In this document: piece after piece, positions 49,089 through 58,424 of the stretch
How positions within the stretch are numbered: position 1 is the first letter of the stretch
Layout: the number at the start of each line of letters is the position of its first letter
Assembly: GCF_042679565.1 (NCBI RefSeq)
Contig: NZ_JBHTMY010000003.1
Coordinates: 930,001-994,000 of the forward strand
Direction of reading: 5' to 3'
From: Namhaeicola litoreus
GTDB taxonomy: Bacteria; Bacteroidota; Bacteroidia; Flavobacteriales; Flavobacteriaceae
DNA: 64,000 nucleotides
Position numbers and translations under genes: made by a program
Notes under the pieces: model-generated
What the model was told of the DNA's origin: nothing
Seen by the model: the letters and a program-made list of their open reading frames with translations, nothing else
The model's database searches: none

Positions 49089-51146
49089 TTATTCCGGATA
49101 TTCTATTCGCAAATGATAGATATTATGCAGTTTTTTCTTAATCACTTTTTTAATTGTTTGAATTTCTTTGAAAGTAATATCTGAGTTCATAAACTGGCCC
49201 TGACTCATTTGTGTATTGATCACCTTTTCCACTAATTCATCAATTAATAGGGCTGTAGGTGTTTTTAAGCTTTTTGAGGCCGCTTCGCAGCTATCACACA
49301 TCATCAAAATAGCTGTTTCTTTCGAGAATGGAATAGGTCCGGGGTATTTAAAATCTTCTATATTGACTTGATCTGGAGTCAATTCTGATTGCATTTTATA
49401 AAAATAATAAATGGTATTTGTTCCATGATGTGTTCTGATAAAATCAATCAATCGATCGGGCAAACCATTCTTTTTAGCCATTTCAATCCCTTTTATCACG
49501 TGATCTCTGATAATTTTTGCTGAATCTGTTGGGGATAAATCGTGATGTGGACTTACACTGGTTGTTTGATTCTCTGTGAAGTACATTGGGTTTAACATTT
49601 TACCTATATCATGATATAGCGCTCCTGCCCTAACCAGCATCGCATTTGCTCCAATTTCGTTTGCCGACGCTTCTGCCAAATTAGCCACCTGCATGGAATG
49701 TTGAAATGTCCCTGGTGCTTTTTCATTTAATTCTCTAAGCAAAGTTGAGTTTGTGTCTGAAAGTTCCAACAATGAAACGTCTGATACTAATCCAAAAGAT
49801 TTTTCATATATTAAAATTAAAAAAAGTGATAAAAATGATAATACTCCGTTCAATGCAAACATACCGAAATAGACCCATTGAATTTTTTGCTCCGATCCAT
49901 TTTGAATGATCGAAAACGCGAGATATGCCACGGTGTAAATAAGTGTAATTTTGAGAATCGAGACGAACAAATTGGCTCTTCGGTGTAATTCTGAAACGGT
50001 TAAGATAGTAACCATTCCTGCAATAATCTGTAAAAAAACAAATTCAAAACTATTGGGTACGATAAATCCTAAAAGTAAAACGGTAAGTACATGCGTAAAA
50101 AGCCCGAGTCTAGCATCGAAAAATGCTTTTAAGACAATGGGCAAAATAATAATAGGCACTACATAAAGGTAACCAACAAAATATTTCTGTACGATGGTAA
50201 CTAAAAAGACAAATAAAACGATGTTAAATAAAATGAAAGTTAGTTTTGTATTATTATGAAAAATTTCGAGTCGGTATTTCTTTAAAAATAAAAACAACAT
50301 CACCAATACCAAAGCCACCAGTATGGTATATCCTACAACAATCCAGTTATAGCTGGATTTACTCCAGAGCTGCGTGTCATATTCCTTTTTTAAAGAGTCC
50401 AAAATTTCATATTTTGACGCATCAACCATATCTCCTTTAGAAATAATTCTTTCATTTTCGGCAACAAAACCTTTTGTAAACGAACGATTTTTCAACTCTT
50501 CTTCGAGCGCACGATTCGTTAATTCTTCATCGTAAAAAACATTTGGTTCAAGAATTTCAAAAAAAAGTGAGGTAAAATTATTCTCTAAAGATTCGTAACT
50601 GCTGTTTGTAAAATATTGTTGAATAGAACTAACCAATTCATCTGTGGTAAATAAATTGTCAGACAAAATATCCGAAGCTTCATTTCCCAGACGAAGTGTT
50701 ATTAACTGATTTGATTGAATTTTACTATTATCCGCTTTGTTTAAGAAACCAACCTTATATACGTTATTGATGAATTTTTCACCAAAATTCTTTAACCTCG
50801 CCTTGTTCATTTTCAAAGCCAAAGAATCTTTTAAAATAAAATCTACCTTCTTATTATAACTTTCGATTACTTCAGCCTTTACTTCTTCTTTTACAAGGAA
50901 AAATAATTGCTTACTTTTTTCAATTTCTTCTTTTTCAGCATTCAATTCCTCAGGAGATTTTTGAATAGAAAAATCAAAGGGCGCATATAAATTCTCGTAT
51001 TGCCAAGGCTTGCCTTTTTGCAGGTTATATTTGAACTTTCCACCCTTTGGAAAAAAGTATACAATCACCGCTGTAGTGATCAAAAACAACAAAACCTTAT
51101 AAATTAAAGAATGATTTTGATAATATTTATTGATGAGTTCTTTCAT
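49089..51146 (-). CDS. HD-domain phosphohydrolase of the PgpH (7TMR-HDED) type
   Basis: A 685-residue membrane protein. One N-terminal helix leads into an extracytoplasmic region (about 40-260), then seven transmembrane helices (about 265-455) and a C-terminal HD domain (about 470-685). HD residues include AGALYHDIGKMLNP and HHDLSP, with a later RTHHGTN. PgpH proteins hydrolyse cyclic di-AMP to pApA; Bacteroidota homologues are assumed similar. It is transcribed alone, with a -7 box TACTTTTG at 51161-51168. Confidence 0.86.
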   Translation of the reverse strand: MKELINKYYQNHSLIYKVLLFLITTAVIVYFFPKGGKFKYNLQKGKPWQYENLYAPFDFSIQKSPEELNAEKEEIEKSKQLFFLVKEEVKAEVIESYNKKVDFILKDSLALKMNKARLKNFGEKFINNVYKVGFLNKADNSKIQSNQLITLRLGNEASDILSDNLFTTDELVSSIQQYFTNSSYESLENNFTSLFFEILEPNVFYDEELTNRALEEELKNRSFTKGFVAENERIISKGDMVDASKYEILDSLKKEYDTQLWSKSSYNWIVVGYTILVALVLVMLFLFLKKYRLEIFHNNTKLTFILFNIVLFVFLVTIVQKYFVGYLYVVPIIILPIVLKAFFDARLGLFTHVLTVLLLGFIVPNSFEFVFLQIIAGMVTILTVSELHRRANLFVSILKITLIYTVAYLAFSIIQNGSEQKIQWVYFGMFALNGVLSFLSLFLILIYEKSFGLVSDVSLLELSDTNSTLLRELNEKAPGTFQHSMQVANLAEASANEIGANAMLVRAGALYHDIGKMLNPMYFTENQTTSVSPHHDLSPTDSAKIIRDHVIKGIEMAKKNGLPDRLIDFIRTHHGTNTIYYFYKMQSELTPDQVNIEDFKYPGPIPFSKETAILMMCDSCEAASKSLKTPTALLIDELVEKVINTQMSQGQFMNSDITFKEIQTIKKVIKKKLHNIYHLRIEYPE

Positions 51147-51160
51147 AACTTACTTTGTTT

Positions 51161-51168
51161 CAAAAGTA
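51161..51168 (-). promoter_or_regulatory. Putative -7 box TACTTTTG for the HD-phosphohydrolase gene
   Basis: Exact TAnnTTTG on the minus strand, 15 bp before the start codon, giving a very short leader. Confidence 0.48.
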
Positions 51169-51289
51169 ATGAATTACTTAAGTAAATCGATCGGTTCGCT
51201 TGTTTTTTGACCAGTATTTAAATCGCATCTCACCATTTTAGGGGTATTCATTTCAATTTAATTAAGTAATTTTACGGAAATTTATTACC

Positions 51290-52468
51290 ATGTCAAAAGA
51301 AGTTGTTATCGTTTCTGCAGTTCGAACACCTATAGGTAGTTTTTTAGGCGGTTTATCTGAACTATCCGCTCCAAAATTAGGCTCCATCGCTATAAAATCA
51401 GCTATTGAAAAAATAAATTTAGACCCTAAATTCATCGATGAAGTTTTTATGGGCCAAGTTGTGCAGGCCGGTGCAGGTCAGGCACCTGCAAGGCAAGCAG
51501 CACTTTTTGCCGGAATACCAGATCATGTTCCTTGTACTACTGTAAATAAGGTTTGTGCATCAGGAATGAAATCCATTGCGCTCGCAGCACAAGCCATTAG
51601 GTCTGGTGATATCGATATCGCTATTGCCGGTGGAATGGAAAGTATGAGTCAGATTCCATTTTATTTGGATGGACGAAATGGGAAAAAATTTGGCAATATC
51701 GTCATGGATGATGGTCTTTTGAAAGATGGACTTACCAATGTATATGATGGAAATCATATGGGCCTTTGCGGTGATTTATGTGCTACAGAATACAATTTTT
51801 CGAGAGAAGAACAAGATGAGTTTGCCATTAATTCATATAAACGATCTAAACAGGCATGGGAAAAAGGCTATTTTAAAGATGAAGTAATACCTGTTGAAAT
51901 TCCTCAAAGAAAGGGAGATCCAAAGATCATAAATGAGGATGAAGAGTATAATAATGTGAATCTAGAAAAGATACCAACTCTGCGTCCGGCATTTTCCAAA
52001 GAAGGTACGGTTACAGCTGCAAACGCATCAACATTAAACGACGGTGCTGCGGCACTCGTAATTATGAGTTTGGAAAAAGCCAAAGAATTAGGAATAAAAC
52101 CCATTGCCAGCATCCGCGGTTATGCTGATGCCGGGCAGGCGCCGGAAAAATTTACTACAAGTCCTGCATTGGCTATACCTAAAGCTTTAAAACACGCCTC
52201 TATCAAACCTGAAAATGTAGATTTTTATGAATTAAATGAGGCATTCTCAGTAGTGGGCTTAGCCAATATCAAAATATTAAATCTAGATCCTGAAAGAGTT
52301 AATGTTCATGGTGGTGCTGTCTCTCTGGGTCACCCTCTTGGATGTTCTGGTGCAAGAATCATTGTTACACTCATCAATGTTTTAAAACAGCATAAAGGAA
52401 AAATTGGAACTGCCGGTATTTGTAATGGCGGCGGCGGCGCAAGTGCAATGGTGATTGAATTATGTTAA
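51290..52468 (+). CDS. Acetyl-CoA C-acetyltransferase (thiolase)
   Basis: A 392-residue thiolase. The acyl-accepting Cys89 is in VNKVCASGMKS, and the second active-site set appears as ALGHPLGCSGAR (His, about 348) and GICNGGGGAS (Cys, near 378). It condenses two acetyl-CoA or cleaves acetoacetyl-CoA; a degradative thiolase role is also possible. Length and motifs match the biosynthetic type. Next downstream, 21 bp away, lies the NlpC/P60-like gene. Confidence 0.9.
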   Translation: MSKEVVIVSAVRTPIGSFLGGLSELSAPKLGSIAIKSAIEKINLDPKFIDEVFMGQVVQAGAGQAPARQAALFAGIPDHVPCTTVNKVCASGMKSIALAAQAIRSGDIDIAIAGGMESMSQIPFYLDGRNGKKFGNIVMDDGLLKDGLTNVYDGNHMGLCGDLCATEYNFSREEQDEFAINSYKRSKQAWEKGYFKDEVIPVEIPQRKGDPKIINEDEEYNNVNLEKIPTLRPAFSKEGTVTAANASTLNDGAAALVIMSLEKAKELGIKPIASIRGYADAGQAPEKFTTSPALAIPKALKHASIKPENVDFYELNEAFSVVGLANIKILNLDPERVNVHGGAVSLGHPLGCSGARIIVTLINVLKQHKGKIGTAGICNGGGGASAMVIELC

Positions 52469-52488
52469 TATTTTTGAATATCAGTTGA

Positions 52489-53256
52489 ATGAACTATGGT
52501 ATTTGCTTACTCAATGCAATTCCGCTTCGCATAGAGCCAAACCACAGAAGCGAAATGATTTCACAGGTATTATTTGGGGAATTATTTAAAATCCTGGAAA
52601 AATCAGATGGCTGGGTAAGAATAATTCTAGACGAAGATAATTATGAAGGATGGGTTTCTCATCATCAAATAAAATTATTATCTGAAACGGAATATATTGC
52701 TGCCTCAAAAGAGGTAAATAGATATTGTCATGAATTGGTCAGTCATGTTCAAATAAATGAAGACTTTATACCTATCTCTCTTGGTGCAAAAATTTTATCA
52801 AATGAAAGATCCAATATTATTTTTGGAAAGACTTTAAATTTTGAATGTGATACGATTGAAGGTTGTCAAAGTAAACAGGAGATCGTAAAAACTGCCTATT
52901 ATTATTTAAACTCACCGCATTTATGGGGAGGAAAAACACCTTTTGGTATAGATGCTCCTGGCTTTACACAAATGGTCTATAGAATAAATGGATATCCACT
53001 ATTAAGAGAAGCATACCAACAAGCTAGTCAAGGAGAAGTATTGAGTTTTATAGAAGAAAGTGAACCTGGTGATCTCGCATTTTTTGACGATGAAGAGGGA
53101 AATATCATTCACACTGGGATAATATTAAGAAACCACAATATTATTCATTGTTGGGGTGAAGTTCGAATTGATAAAATTGACCACAGTGGTATATTCAATG
53201 TTCGGTTAAACAAACACACACACAACTTAAGAGTAATTAAGCAAATTTTTAAATAG
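52489..53256 (+). CDS. NlpC/P60-like protein lacking the catalytic cysteine
   Basis: A 255-residue protein with two SH3-type N-terminal segments (about 1-120) and an NlpC/P60-like C-domain (about 130-250). In active enzymes the nucleophile sits in G-I-D-C-S-G-F; here codons 52951-52959 read Asp-Ala-Pro (GIDAPGF, Ala at residue 156). The His of the triad is present (His208 in NIIHTGII). A Cys occurs at 221 (IIHCWGE), but in a different place. No signal peptide is visible. It is probably a cell-wall binding or non-catalytic member; frameshift is excluded as the frame is intact. Confidence 0.75.
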   Translation: MNYGICLLNAIPLRIEPNHRSEMISQVLFGELFKILEKSDGWVRIILDEDNYEGWVSHHQIKLLSETEYIAASKEVNRYCHELVSHVQINEDFIPISLGAKILSNERSNIIFGKTLNFECDTIEGCQSKQEIVKTAYYYLNSPHLWGGKTPFGIDAPGFTQMVYRINGYPLLREAYQQASQGEVLSFIEESEPGDLAFFDDEEGNIIHTGIILRNHNIIHCWGEVRIDKIDHSGIFNVRLNKHTHNLRVIKQIFK

Positions 53257-53258
53257 TT

Positions 53259-55172
53259 CTAGCTTATTTTAAGTGATTTCACTTTAACTTTCTGCTTGTC
53301 TAAGGATTCAAATTGAGAATTATTTGAAACAAAATTAGGAACTAATTCTTTTAAGATCACAACTATTTCAAGGGTTTCAAGCAACTCTACCTTCATTAAC
53401 TTATCTATCGCTTGTTTAGCTTTTTCAAAATCAACCTTTTGTGTTTTTGCGATTAAGATCTTTTCGTGATAAGTAGGAATAGTGTTTTCTTCGGTAGCCA
53501 GTAATTCTTCATATAACTTCTCTCCAGGTCTCAATCCTGTAAAGGTAATATCGATATCTTCGGGATAGCGTAAACCACTTAAATTAATCATTTTCTTGGC
53601 TAGATCCACTATTTTCACAGACTCACCCATGTCAAAAACATAAATCTCACCACCATTACCCATGGCACCAGCCTCTAAAACCAACTGACAAGCCTCTGGA
53701 ATTGTCATAAAAAACCTGGTGATTTCAGGATGTGTAACTGTCAATGGACCACCCATATCAAGTTGTTTTTTAAATAGGGGTATAACAGAACCATTTGATC
53801 CTAAAACGTTTCCAAATCTAGTTGTCACGAACTTGGTCTTTCCTAAACCATTGAGGTAGTTGGCGTGTATTTCTGCTACTCTTTTAGTTGCACCCATCAC
53901 ATTTGTTGGGTTTACAGCCTTATCGGTAGAAATCATCACAAACTTATCGACATTATGTTTGGTAGCCAATTTCATCAAAATACTTGTGCCCACCACATTC
54001 ACCTTCACAGCTTCATAAGGATTATCTTCCATTAAAGGAACATGTTTATAAGCTGCTGCATGAAAAATAACGTCAATTTCATATTTTCGGAAAATTTCCA
54101 ACATTCGGTGTTCATTTCGAATATCGGCTAATTCAACCGAAAAATGATCAATTCCAGACCTTTTAAAATCTTGTTGAAGATCGTATAAAGCCGATTCAGA
54201 CTGATCTAATAAAATTAATTGCTTATAACCATACTTTGATACCTGCCAAGCTATTTCGCTCCCAATGGAACCTGCTGCTCCTGTAATTAAGACTACTTTA
54301 TTTTGAAGATCTTTTTGAACAATTGGATTATTTATTTTTATAGGAGATCTTTCTAACAAATCTTCAATCTTTACATCTGAAATTTGAGCCAAATTCAAAT
54401 GACCGTCTATCCATTGTTGTACAGGAGGTACAATTTTAACTTTAACAGGTAATTGAGCCATGCGATCTACCTTATCAAAAAGAACAAATGGTTTGATGTT
54501 TTGAATCGAAAATATTATTTCCTGAATGTTATTTCTTTTGATAAATTCTGGTGTAATTTTTTCAGGATCGTAAATTTTTATTCTATTGAATTGCTTTCCT
54601 ACTTTAGCCTTGCTATCGTCTAAAAAACCAATAATTCTATAATTATTTTGGTTTGCATTTTGCATCGTTGTATAAGTCAACAATCCAGAATCCCCAGCAC
54701 CGTAAATCAATATGTTTTTCGGGGGTTTATATGAAGAAATTACTTTGTTAAATAAGTATTTAAAAATAAAGCGACTCGAAATTAACAAAACGATATTTAA
54801 CAAATAATGAATAAAAATGATCCCTAGTGGAACATCATATTCCTGAAATAGATCGAAATATCTTACTCCCAAAGTTGACAACAAAATTAGACCCATCAGG
54901 AGGGTTGTAGCCCAAAATACTGATATTGCATCCTTAATACCTGTATGTCTCACTATCCCTTTATAAGATCCTACGGCTAAAAAGCTGAATAGAGCCAAGG
55001 TAAAGACAAATGGCAATTGCGAAATTACATCTTGACTTTCGAAATTTAATTTAAAGTTAAATCGTATTAAATAGGCAAGAAAGAAAGCTTGCATTGTAAT
55101 AGAAAGATCTATCAACAATACAACCCATCTACTCGTATATTTGTTTTTTCTACCTTTAAAAAGCTTGGTCAT
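53259..55172 (-). CDS. CapD/FlaA1-type nucleotide-sugar 4,6-dehydratase
   Basis: A 637-residue membrane-bound polysaccharide enzyme. Four helices (about 15-130), a CoA-binding-like domain (about 145-270) and an SDR domain (about 290-580): Rossmann VVLITGAAGSIGSEIAWQVSKYG and catalytic MISTDKAVNPTNVMGATKRVAE (Met in place of the usual Tyr, as in UDP-GlcNAc C6-dehydratases of the WbpM/PglF type). It dehydrates UDP-GlcNAc-like sugars for surface polysaccharide or glycan synthesis. It has its own promoter box at 55204-55211. Confidence 0.85.
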   Translation of the reverse strand: MTKLFKGRKNKYTSRWVVLLIDLSITMQAFFLAYLIRFNFKLNFESQDVISQLPFVFTLALFSFLAVGSYKGIVRHTGIKDAISVFWATTLLMGLILLSTLGVRYFDLFQEYDVPLGIIFIHYLLNIVLLISSRFIFKYLFNKVISSYKPPKNILIYGAGDSGLLTYTTMQNANQNNYRIIGFLDDSKAKVGKQFNRIKIYDPEKITPEFIKRNNIQEIIFSIQNIKPFVLFDKVDRMAQLPVKVKIVPPVQQWIDGHLNLAQISDVKIEDLLERSPIKINNPIVQKDLQNKVVLITGAAGSIGSEIAWQVSKYGYKQLILLDQSESALYDLQQDFKRSGIDHFSVELADIRNEHRMLEIFRKYEIDVIFHAAAYKHVPLMEDNPYEAVKVNVVGTSILMKLATKHNVDKFVMISTDKAVNPTNVMGATKRVAEIHANYLNGLGKTKFVTTRFGNVLGSNGSVIPLFKKQLDMGGPLTVTHPEITRFFMTIPEACQLVLEAGAMGNGGEIYVFDMGESVKIVDLAKKMINLSGLRYPEDIDITFTGLRPGEKLYEELLATEENTIPTYHEKILIAKTQKVDFEKAKQAIDKLMKVELLETLEIVVILKELVPNFVSNNSQFESLDKQKVKVKSLKIS

Positions 55173-55203
55173 TGATAACGGTTGTTGGTGAAAAAATACT
55201 TTA

Positions 55204-55211
55204 CAAAAATA
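55204..55211 (-). promoter_or_regulatory. Putative -7 box TATTTTTG for the capD-like gene
   Basis: Exact TAnnTTTG on the minus strand, 31 bp before the start codon. A CAAA on the plus strand at 55226 is a possible -33 element but the spacing (14 bp) is short. Confidence 0.42.
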
Positions 55212-55262
55212 CTAATAGATTTCCACAAACCTTAATTTATTGACAAAGAAATTTTGGCAAGC

Positions 55263-56090
55263 CTAATTATTTCCTAATATTATGGGCAAGCCACCTTCCC
55301 CACTACCTATTACAATTACTTTTGAATTTGGAGATTGGGCCATCTGCAAAGTAGCTTCAATTCCCTTGTCTTGTAAAATTTTATCGGTTAATGAAGCACT
55401 TAGAATAGTATTTGCATCAGCCTTCCCTTGTGCTTCAATTCTTTGTTTTTCCGCCTCCTTTTTGGCCTTTGCTAACCTGAATTCATATTCTAATGACTCT
55501 TGCTCTTGCCCAAGTTTTCTTTCTATGGCGTCTTTTATCGCTGCGGGAAGTGTTACATCCCTTACCAAAACTTCGTTTAATTGAACATATTGATCTTCAA
55601 TAATTTTTTTAGTTTCATCAAAAATCTCATTTTGGATTACATCTCTTTTACTCGAGTATATTTGCTCAGGCGTATATCTACCAACAACACTTCTGGTTGC
55701 AGATCGAATAGCCGGTTTTATCACTCTTTCTAGATAGTTTTCACCTTTGGTTTGGTGCAATGTTCCTAAGTTTTCTACCTGTGGTTGATACCAAGCAGTA
55801 GCTTCCAATTGAATATCGAGTCCATTTGAGGATAAAATTTTCATTTTTTCAGTTAATTCCTGTTGTCTCACTTCATATATAATTACTTTATTCCAGGGGG
55901 CTACAAAATGAAAACCCTCTCCTAGCGCCGGTTCATCTGTCACAACTCCACCGGCGAACCTTTTCCATAACACCCCAGCCTCTCCAGCTTCAATAGTTAC
56001 GGTAGATTTTGAAATAAATATAAGTGCTAAAACACCGAAAAAGATAATCGGAAAAATGTTTTTTGGAAATTCAAGTCGTTGTTGAGCCAT
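55263..56090 (-). CDS. Prohibitin-family (SPFH/Band 7) membrane protein
   Basis: A 275-residue protein with one N-terminal membrane segment (about 12-26) and an SPFH domain (about 35-215). Typical pieces are GEAGVLWKRFAGGV, HFVAPWNKVIIYEVRQQEL and a long charged helix AKAKKEAEKQRIEAQGKADANTIL. Such proteins form ring oligomers at the membrane and regulate proteases (FtsH in other phyla). It lies 18 bp after the VWA gene in the same direction, but no protease gene is adjacent. Confidence 0.85.
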   Translation of the reverse strand: MAQQRLEFPKNIFPIIFFGVLALIFISKSTVTIEAGEAGVLWKRFAGGVVTDEPALGEGFHFVAPWNKVIIYEVRQQELTEKMKILSSNGLDIQLEATAWYQPQVENLGTLHQTKGENYLERVIKPAIRSATRSVVGRYTPEQIYSSKRDVIQNEIFDETKKIIEDQYVQLNEVLVRDVTLPAAIKDAIERKLGQEQESLEYEFRLAKAKKEAEKQRIEAQGKADANTILSASLTDKILQDKGIEATLQMAQSPNSKVIVIGSGEGGLPIILGNN

Positions 56091-56108
56091 AAAAATTAAT
56101 TTTAAATT

Positions 56109-58097
56109 TTAATAAAATCCTTGGCTTTTTCTCAAAAACCAATCTAGGGTCAAAGATAGTGCAATTAAGCCTAAAATCCATTTTATATCAATAAATGATT
56201 GTTCTTCTTTTTCCTCAGACAGAATGGGTTTAAAGCTATTTGATTTTAATAAAATTGATTTTAGAGAATCTAATTGATAAGGCATAAACAACTCCCCTTT
56301 GGTATGAATAGCTAATTGATTTAGGTCTTTAAAGTTTGAAGCCGTTTCTCTATCCTCCGCAGAAAAATCGAGTACCTGAAAGCTGCCGGTTTTCTCCAAA
56401 TTACCATTTCTTTGGATTTTAAAATTATATTTTCCAGGTGCTAAAAAAAAATTTGATTGATATTTATTGTTCTTAAATATCATCGGTAATTTCCGCTCGC
56501 TAGTATCATTTTCAGAAATTATATTAAGAATCATATCATCGTTCGTGCTCAAATTAAAATTCGCATCGAACACCTTTAAACTAATGACGATTTTTTCATC
56601 CTTAAAAACTATTTTTGGATAATCTAAAACTACCTGATCATTATATTGAAATTGTAAAAACTGAATAATTCCATCGAAATAATCTTCAAAATTATTTTTT
56701 TGACTCCCCGTTAAACCATGATAAGTTTGCCACTGAAAAATATTTTCTGCAAATAAATAAACAGAACGAAAATTTTTATTTTGAAATACCAAGATCGGGT
56801 TCTCTAATTCATCTTTCCATAATACCTCATGCGATTCCTTGAACGAAACCTTCTTAATTTTTGATATAAGTGGTGGATATTTCTCAAATTCGAGTGGATT
56901 TAGATCAATTTCCGAAAAGTTATTACTTTCAAAAACTTTAATAGTTATTGATATTGGTGACTCATCAAAAGAAATTGTCTTATTTTGTGAACTCAAAACA
57001 TTATAGTTTGTTCCATTAATTGTTTCAATCAAATGATTTATTTTATTATCAATCAGCTTTTTATAAATTAAATTAAAGCTACTGTCAAAACCCATTAAAA
57101 TAACAAATTTATAATTAGTCAGCTCTCCGCTAAAGCTTTCAACAGAAGCAACATCTACCTCTCTCTGCTGATTTAATTCAATCATTCTTTTCCAAAAACC
57201 CATATCTGGATGCAATTGTTTATATAAAAGCAGCACCTTTGCACTTTCATCAATTACAGTAACAGAAAAAGGTGAAGCATTGTTTATCAAGTCCTTTTCA
57301 CCTTCAATTTGATCAACCGATACAGAATAAAAGTGATTTCCGACGGTTTGTGATTCTATTTTAAATTGAACTATTGCGGATCCTAGATTTGGACCTAAAT
57401 CCACAAATTCTTGGGCGATCTGCCTTTTGTTTTCAAAAATTTTTACAGCTCTTCTTATTGGTTGTTTGCCATCATATTGAACAAATACTTCAACGGGAAA
57501 TTTCTGACCTTTAAAGCTATACTTATTTACATTCACCTTGTGTATAGATATATCAAAAGAAGTGCTCGTATCTCCTAAAATGACAGGATAAACAGGTATT
57601 TTATTTGGGGCATAAATATAATTTACCCCCTCATTTTGGTTGCCATCAGTTATTAAAACAATAGCGTTTTGATTGTTGGCGAATAGGTCATTTAGACCCG
57701 AAATTGCTCCATGTATATTTGTTCCGTTTACCTCTAACGAATCTTTTTCACTTAGAGCTAAATTTTTGGCAAATAAAAAAAATGAGATATTAAATTTTCT
57801 ATTTAAATCTTTATCCTCTTGAATATTATCCTTTAACGATGCTGCAATTGAGTCTTTATTCTGCTTTTGGATTGAAGAAGATTGATCCAAAAGGACCAAT
57901 AAATTTGATTTTTCTATTGATTCACTAACCATTTCGATTTTAGGATCAAAAATTAGCAACAGGACCAGAAAAAGGGCTAAACCTCTAAGTATTGAACTCA
58001 ACCAAAGATAGCTTCCAGCTTGTTTTTTTGTTTTCCAATAAAAAAAATAAACAATTACTGATGAAATAAGTAGGGCTAAAAAAATAGTCAAAATCAT
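56109..58097 (-). CDS. VWA-like domain membrane protein
   Basis: A 662-residue protein with two N-terminal helices (about 1-17 and 30-50), then a von Willebrand factor A-like domain from about 64 with MIDAS-type motif LLVLLDQSSSI (D-x-S-x-S), long beta-rich periplasmic regions, and a C-terminal helix (about 640-655). It resembles BatA/BatB-like proteins and large Bacteroidota VWA membrane proteins. Exact role unknown. It is 30 bp downstream of the DUF721 gene and 18 bp before the prohibitin gene. Confidence 0.75.
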   Translation of the reverse strand: MILTIFLALLISSVIVYFFYWKTKKQAGSYLWLSSILRGLALFLVLLLIFDPKIEMVSESIEKSNLLVLLDQSSSIQKQNKDSIAASLKDNIQEDKDLNRKFNISFFLFAKNLALSEKDSLEVNGTNIHGAISGLNDLFANNQNAIVLITDGNQNEGVNYIYAPNKIPVYPVILGDTSTSFDISIHKVNVNKYSFKGQKFPVEVFVQYDGKQPIRRAVKIFENKRQIAQEFVDLGPNLGSAIVQFKIESQTVGNHFYSVSVDQIEGEKDLINNASPFSVTVIDESAKVLLLYKQLHPDMGFWKRMIELNQQREVDVASVESFSGELTNYKFVILMGFDSSFNLIYKKLIDNKINHLIETINGTNYNVLSSQNKTISFDESPISITIKVFESNNFSEIDLNPLEFEKYPPLISKIKKVSFKESHEVLWKDELENPILVFQNKNFRSVYLFAENIFQWQTYHGLTGSQKNNFEDYFDGIIQFLQFQYNDQVVLDYPKIVFKDEKIVISLKVFDANFNLSTNDDMILNIISENDTSERKLPMIFKNNKYQSNFFLAPGKYNFKIQRNGNLEKTGSFQVLDFSAEDRETASNFKDLNQLAIHTKGELFMPYQLDSLKSILLKSNSFKPILSEEKEEQSFIDIKWILGLIALSLTLDWFLRKSQGFY

Positions 58098-58127
58098 ATG
58101 TATCTACTTATTTTAAACACTTAAAAA

Positions 58128-58421
58128 TCAAGCAAATCTGATCGTTTTGATGAGCTCTTTATTTAGTTCTTTATTGAGCATTGAAATTATTTTATCTTTC
58201 CCATAACTCAATTCTTCTCGCAACGAAGTAGAACTCAATTTCACAATCAATTGTGTTCCTTTAAGACTAACATCTTCCGTATAACTCATCACACCGTTTC
58301 CCATAACCGTATACCAAGCTTCTTTTACATTTACCAAAGTCAATCCTTTCTTTAAGGATTTATCACTAATCACCTCTTCAAGAATTACATTAATTCTCAT
58401 GATGTCATTTTCTCTTTTCAT
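58128..58421 (-). CDS. DUF721 protein
   Basis: A 97-residue cytosolic protein. Region VKEAWYTVMGNGVMSYTEDVSLKGTQLIVKLSSTSLREELSYGKDKII matches the DUF721/DciA-like fold. In Bacteroidota this gene stands directly after recF, as here (3 bp). Related DciA loads the replicative helicase in other phyla, but that is not shown for this short form. ATG 58421 or 58400 could start it. Confidence 0.83.
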   Translation of the reverse strand: MKRENDIMRINVILEEVISDKSLKKGLTLVNVKEAWYTVMGNGVMSYTEDVSLKGTQLIVKLSSTSLREELSYGKDKIISMLNKELNKELIKTIRFA

Positions 58422-58424
58422 ATT

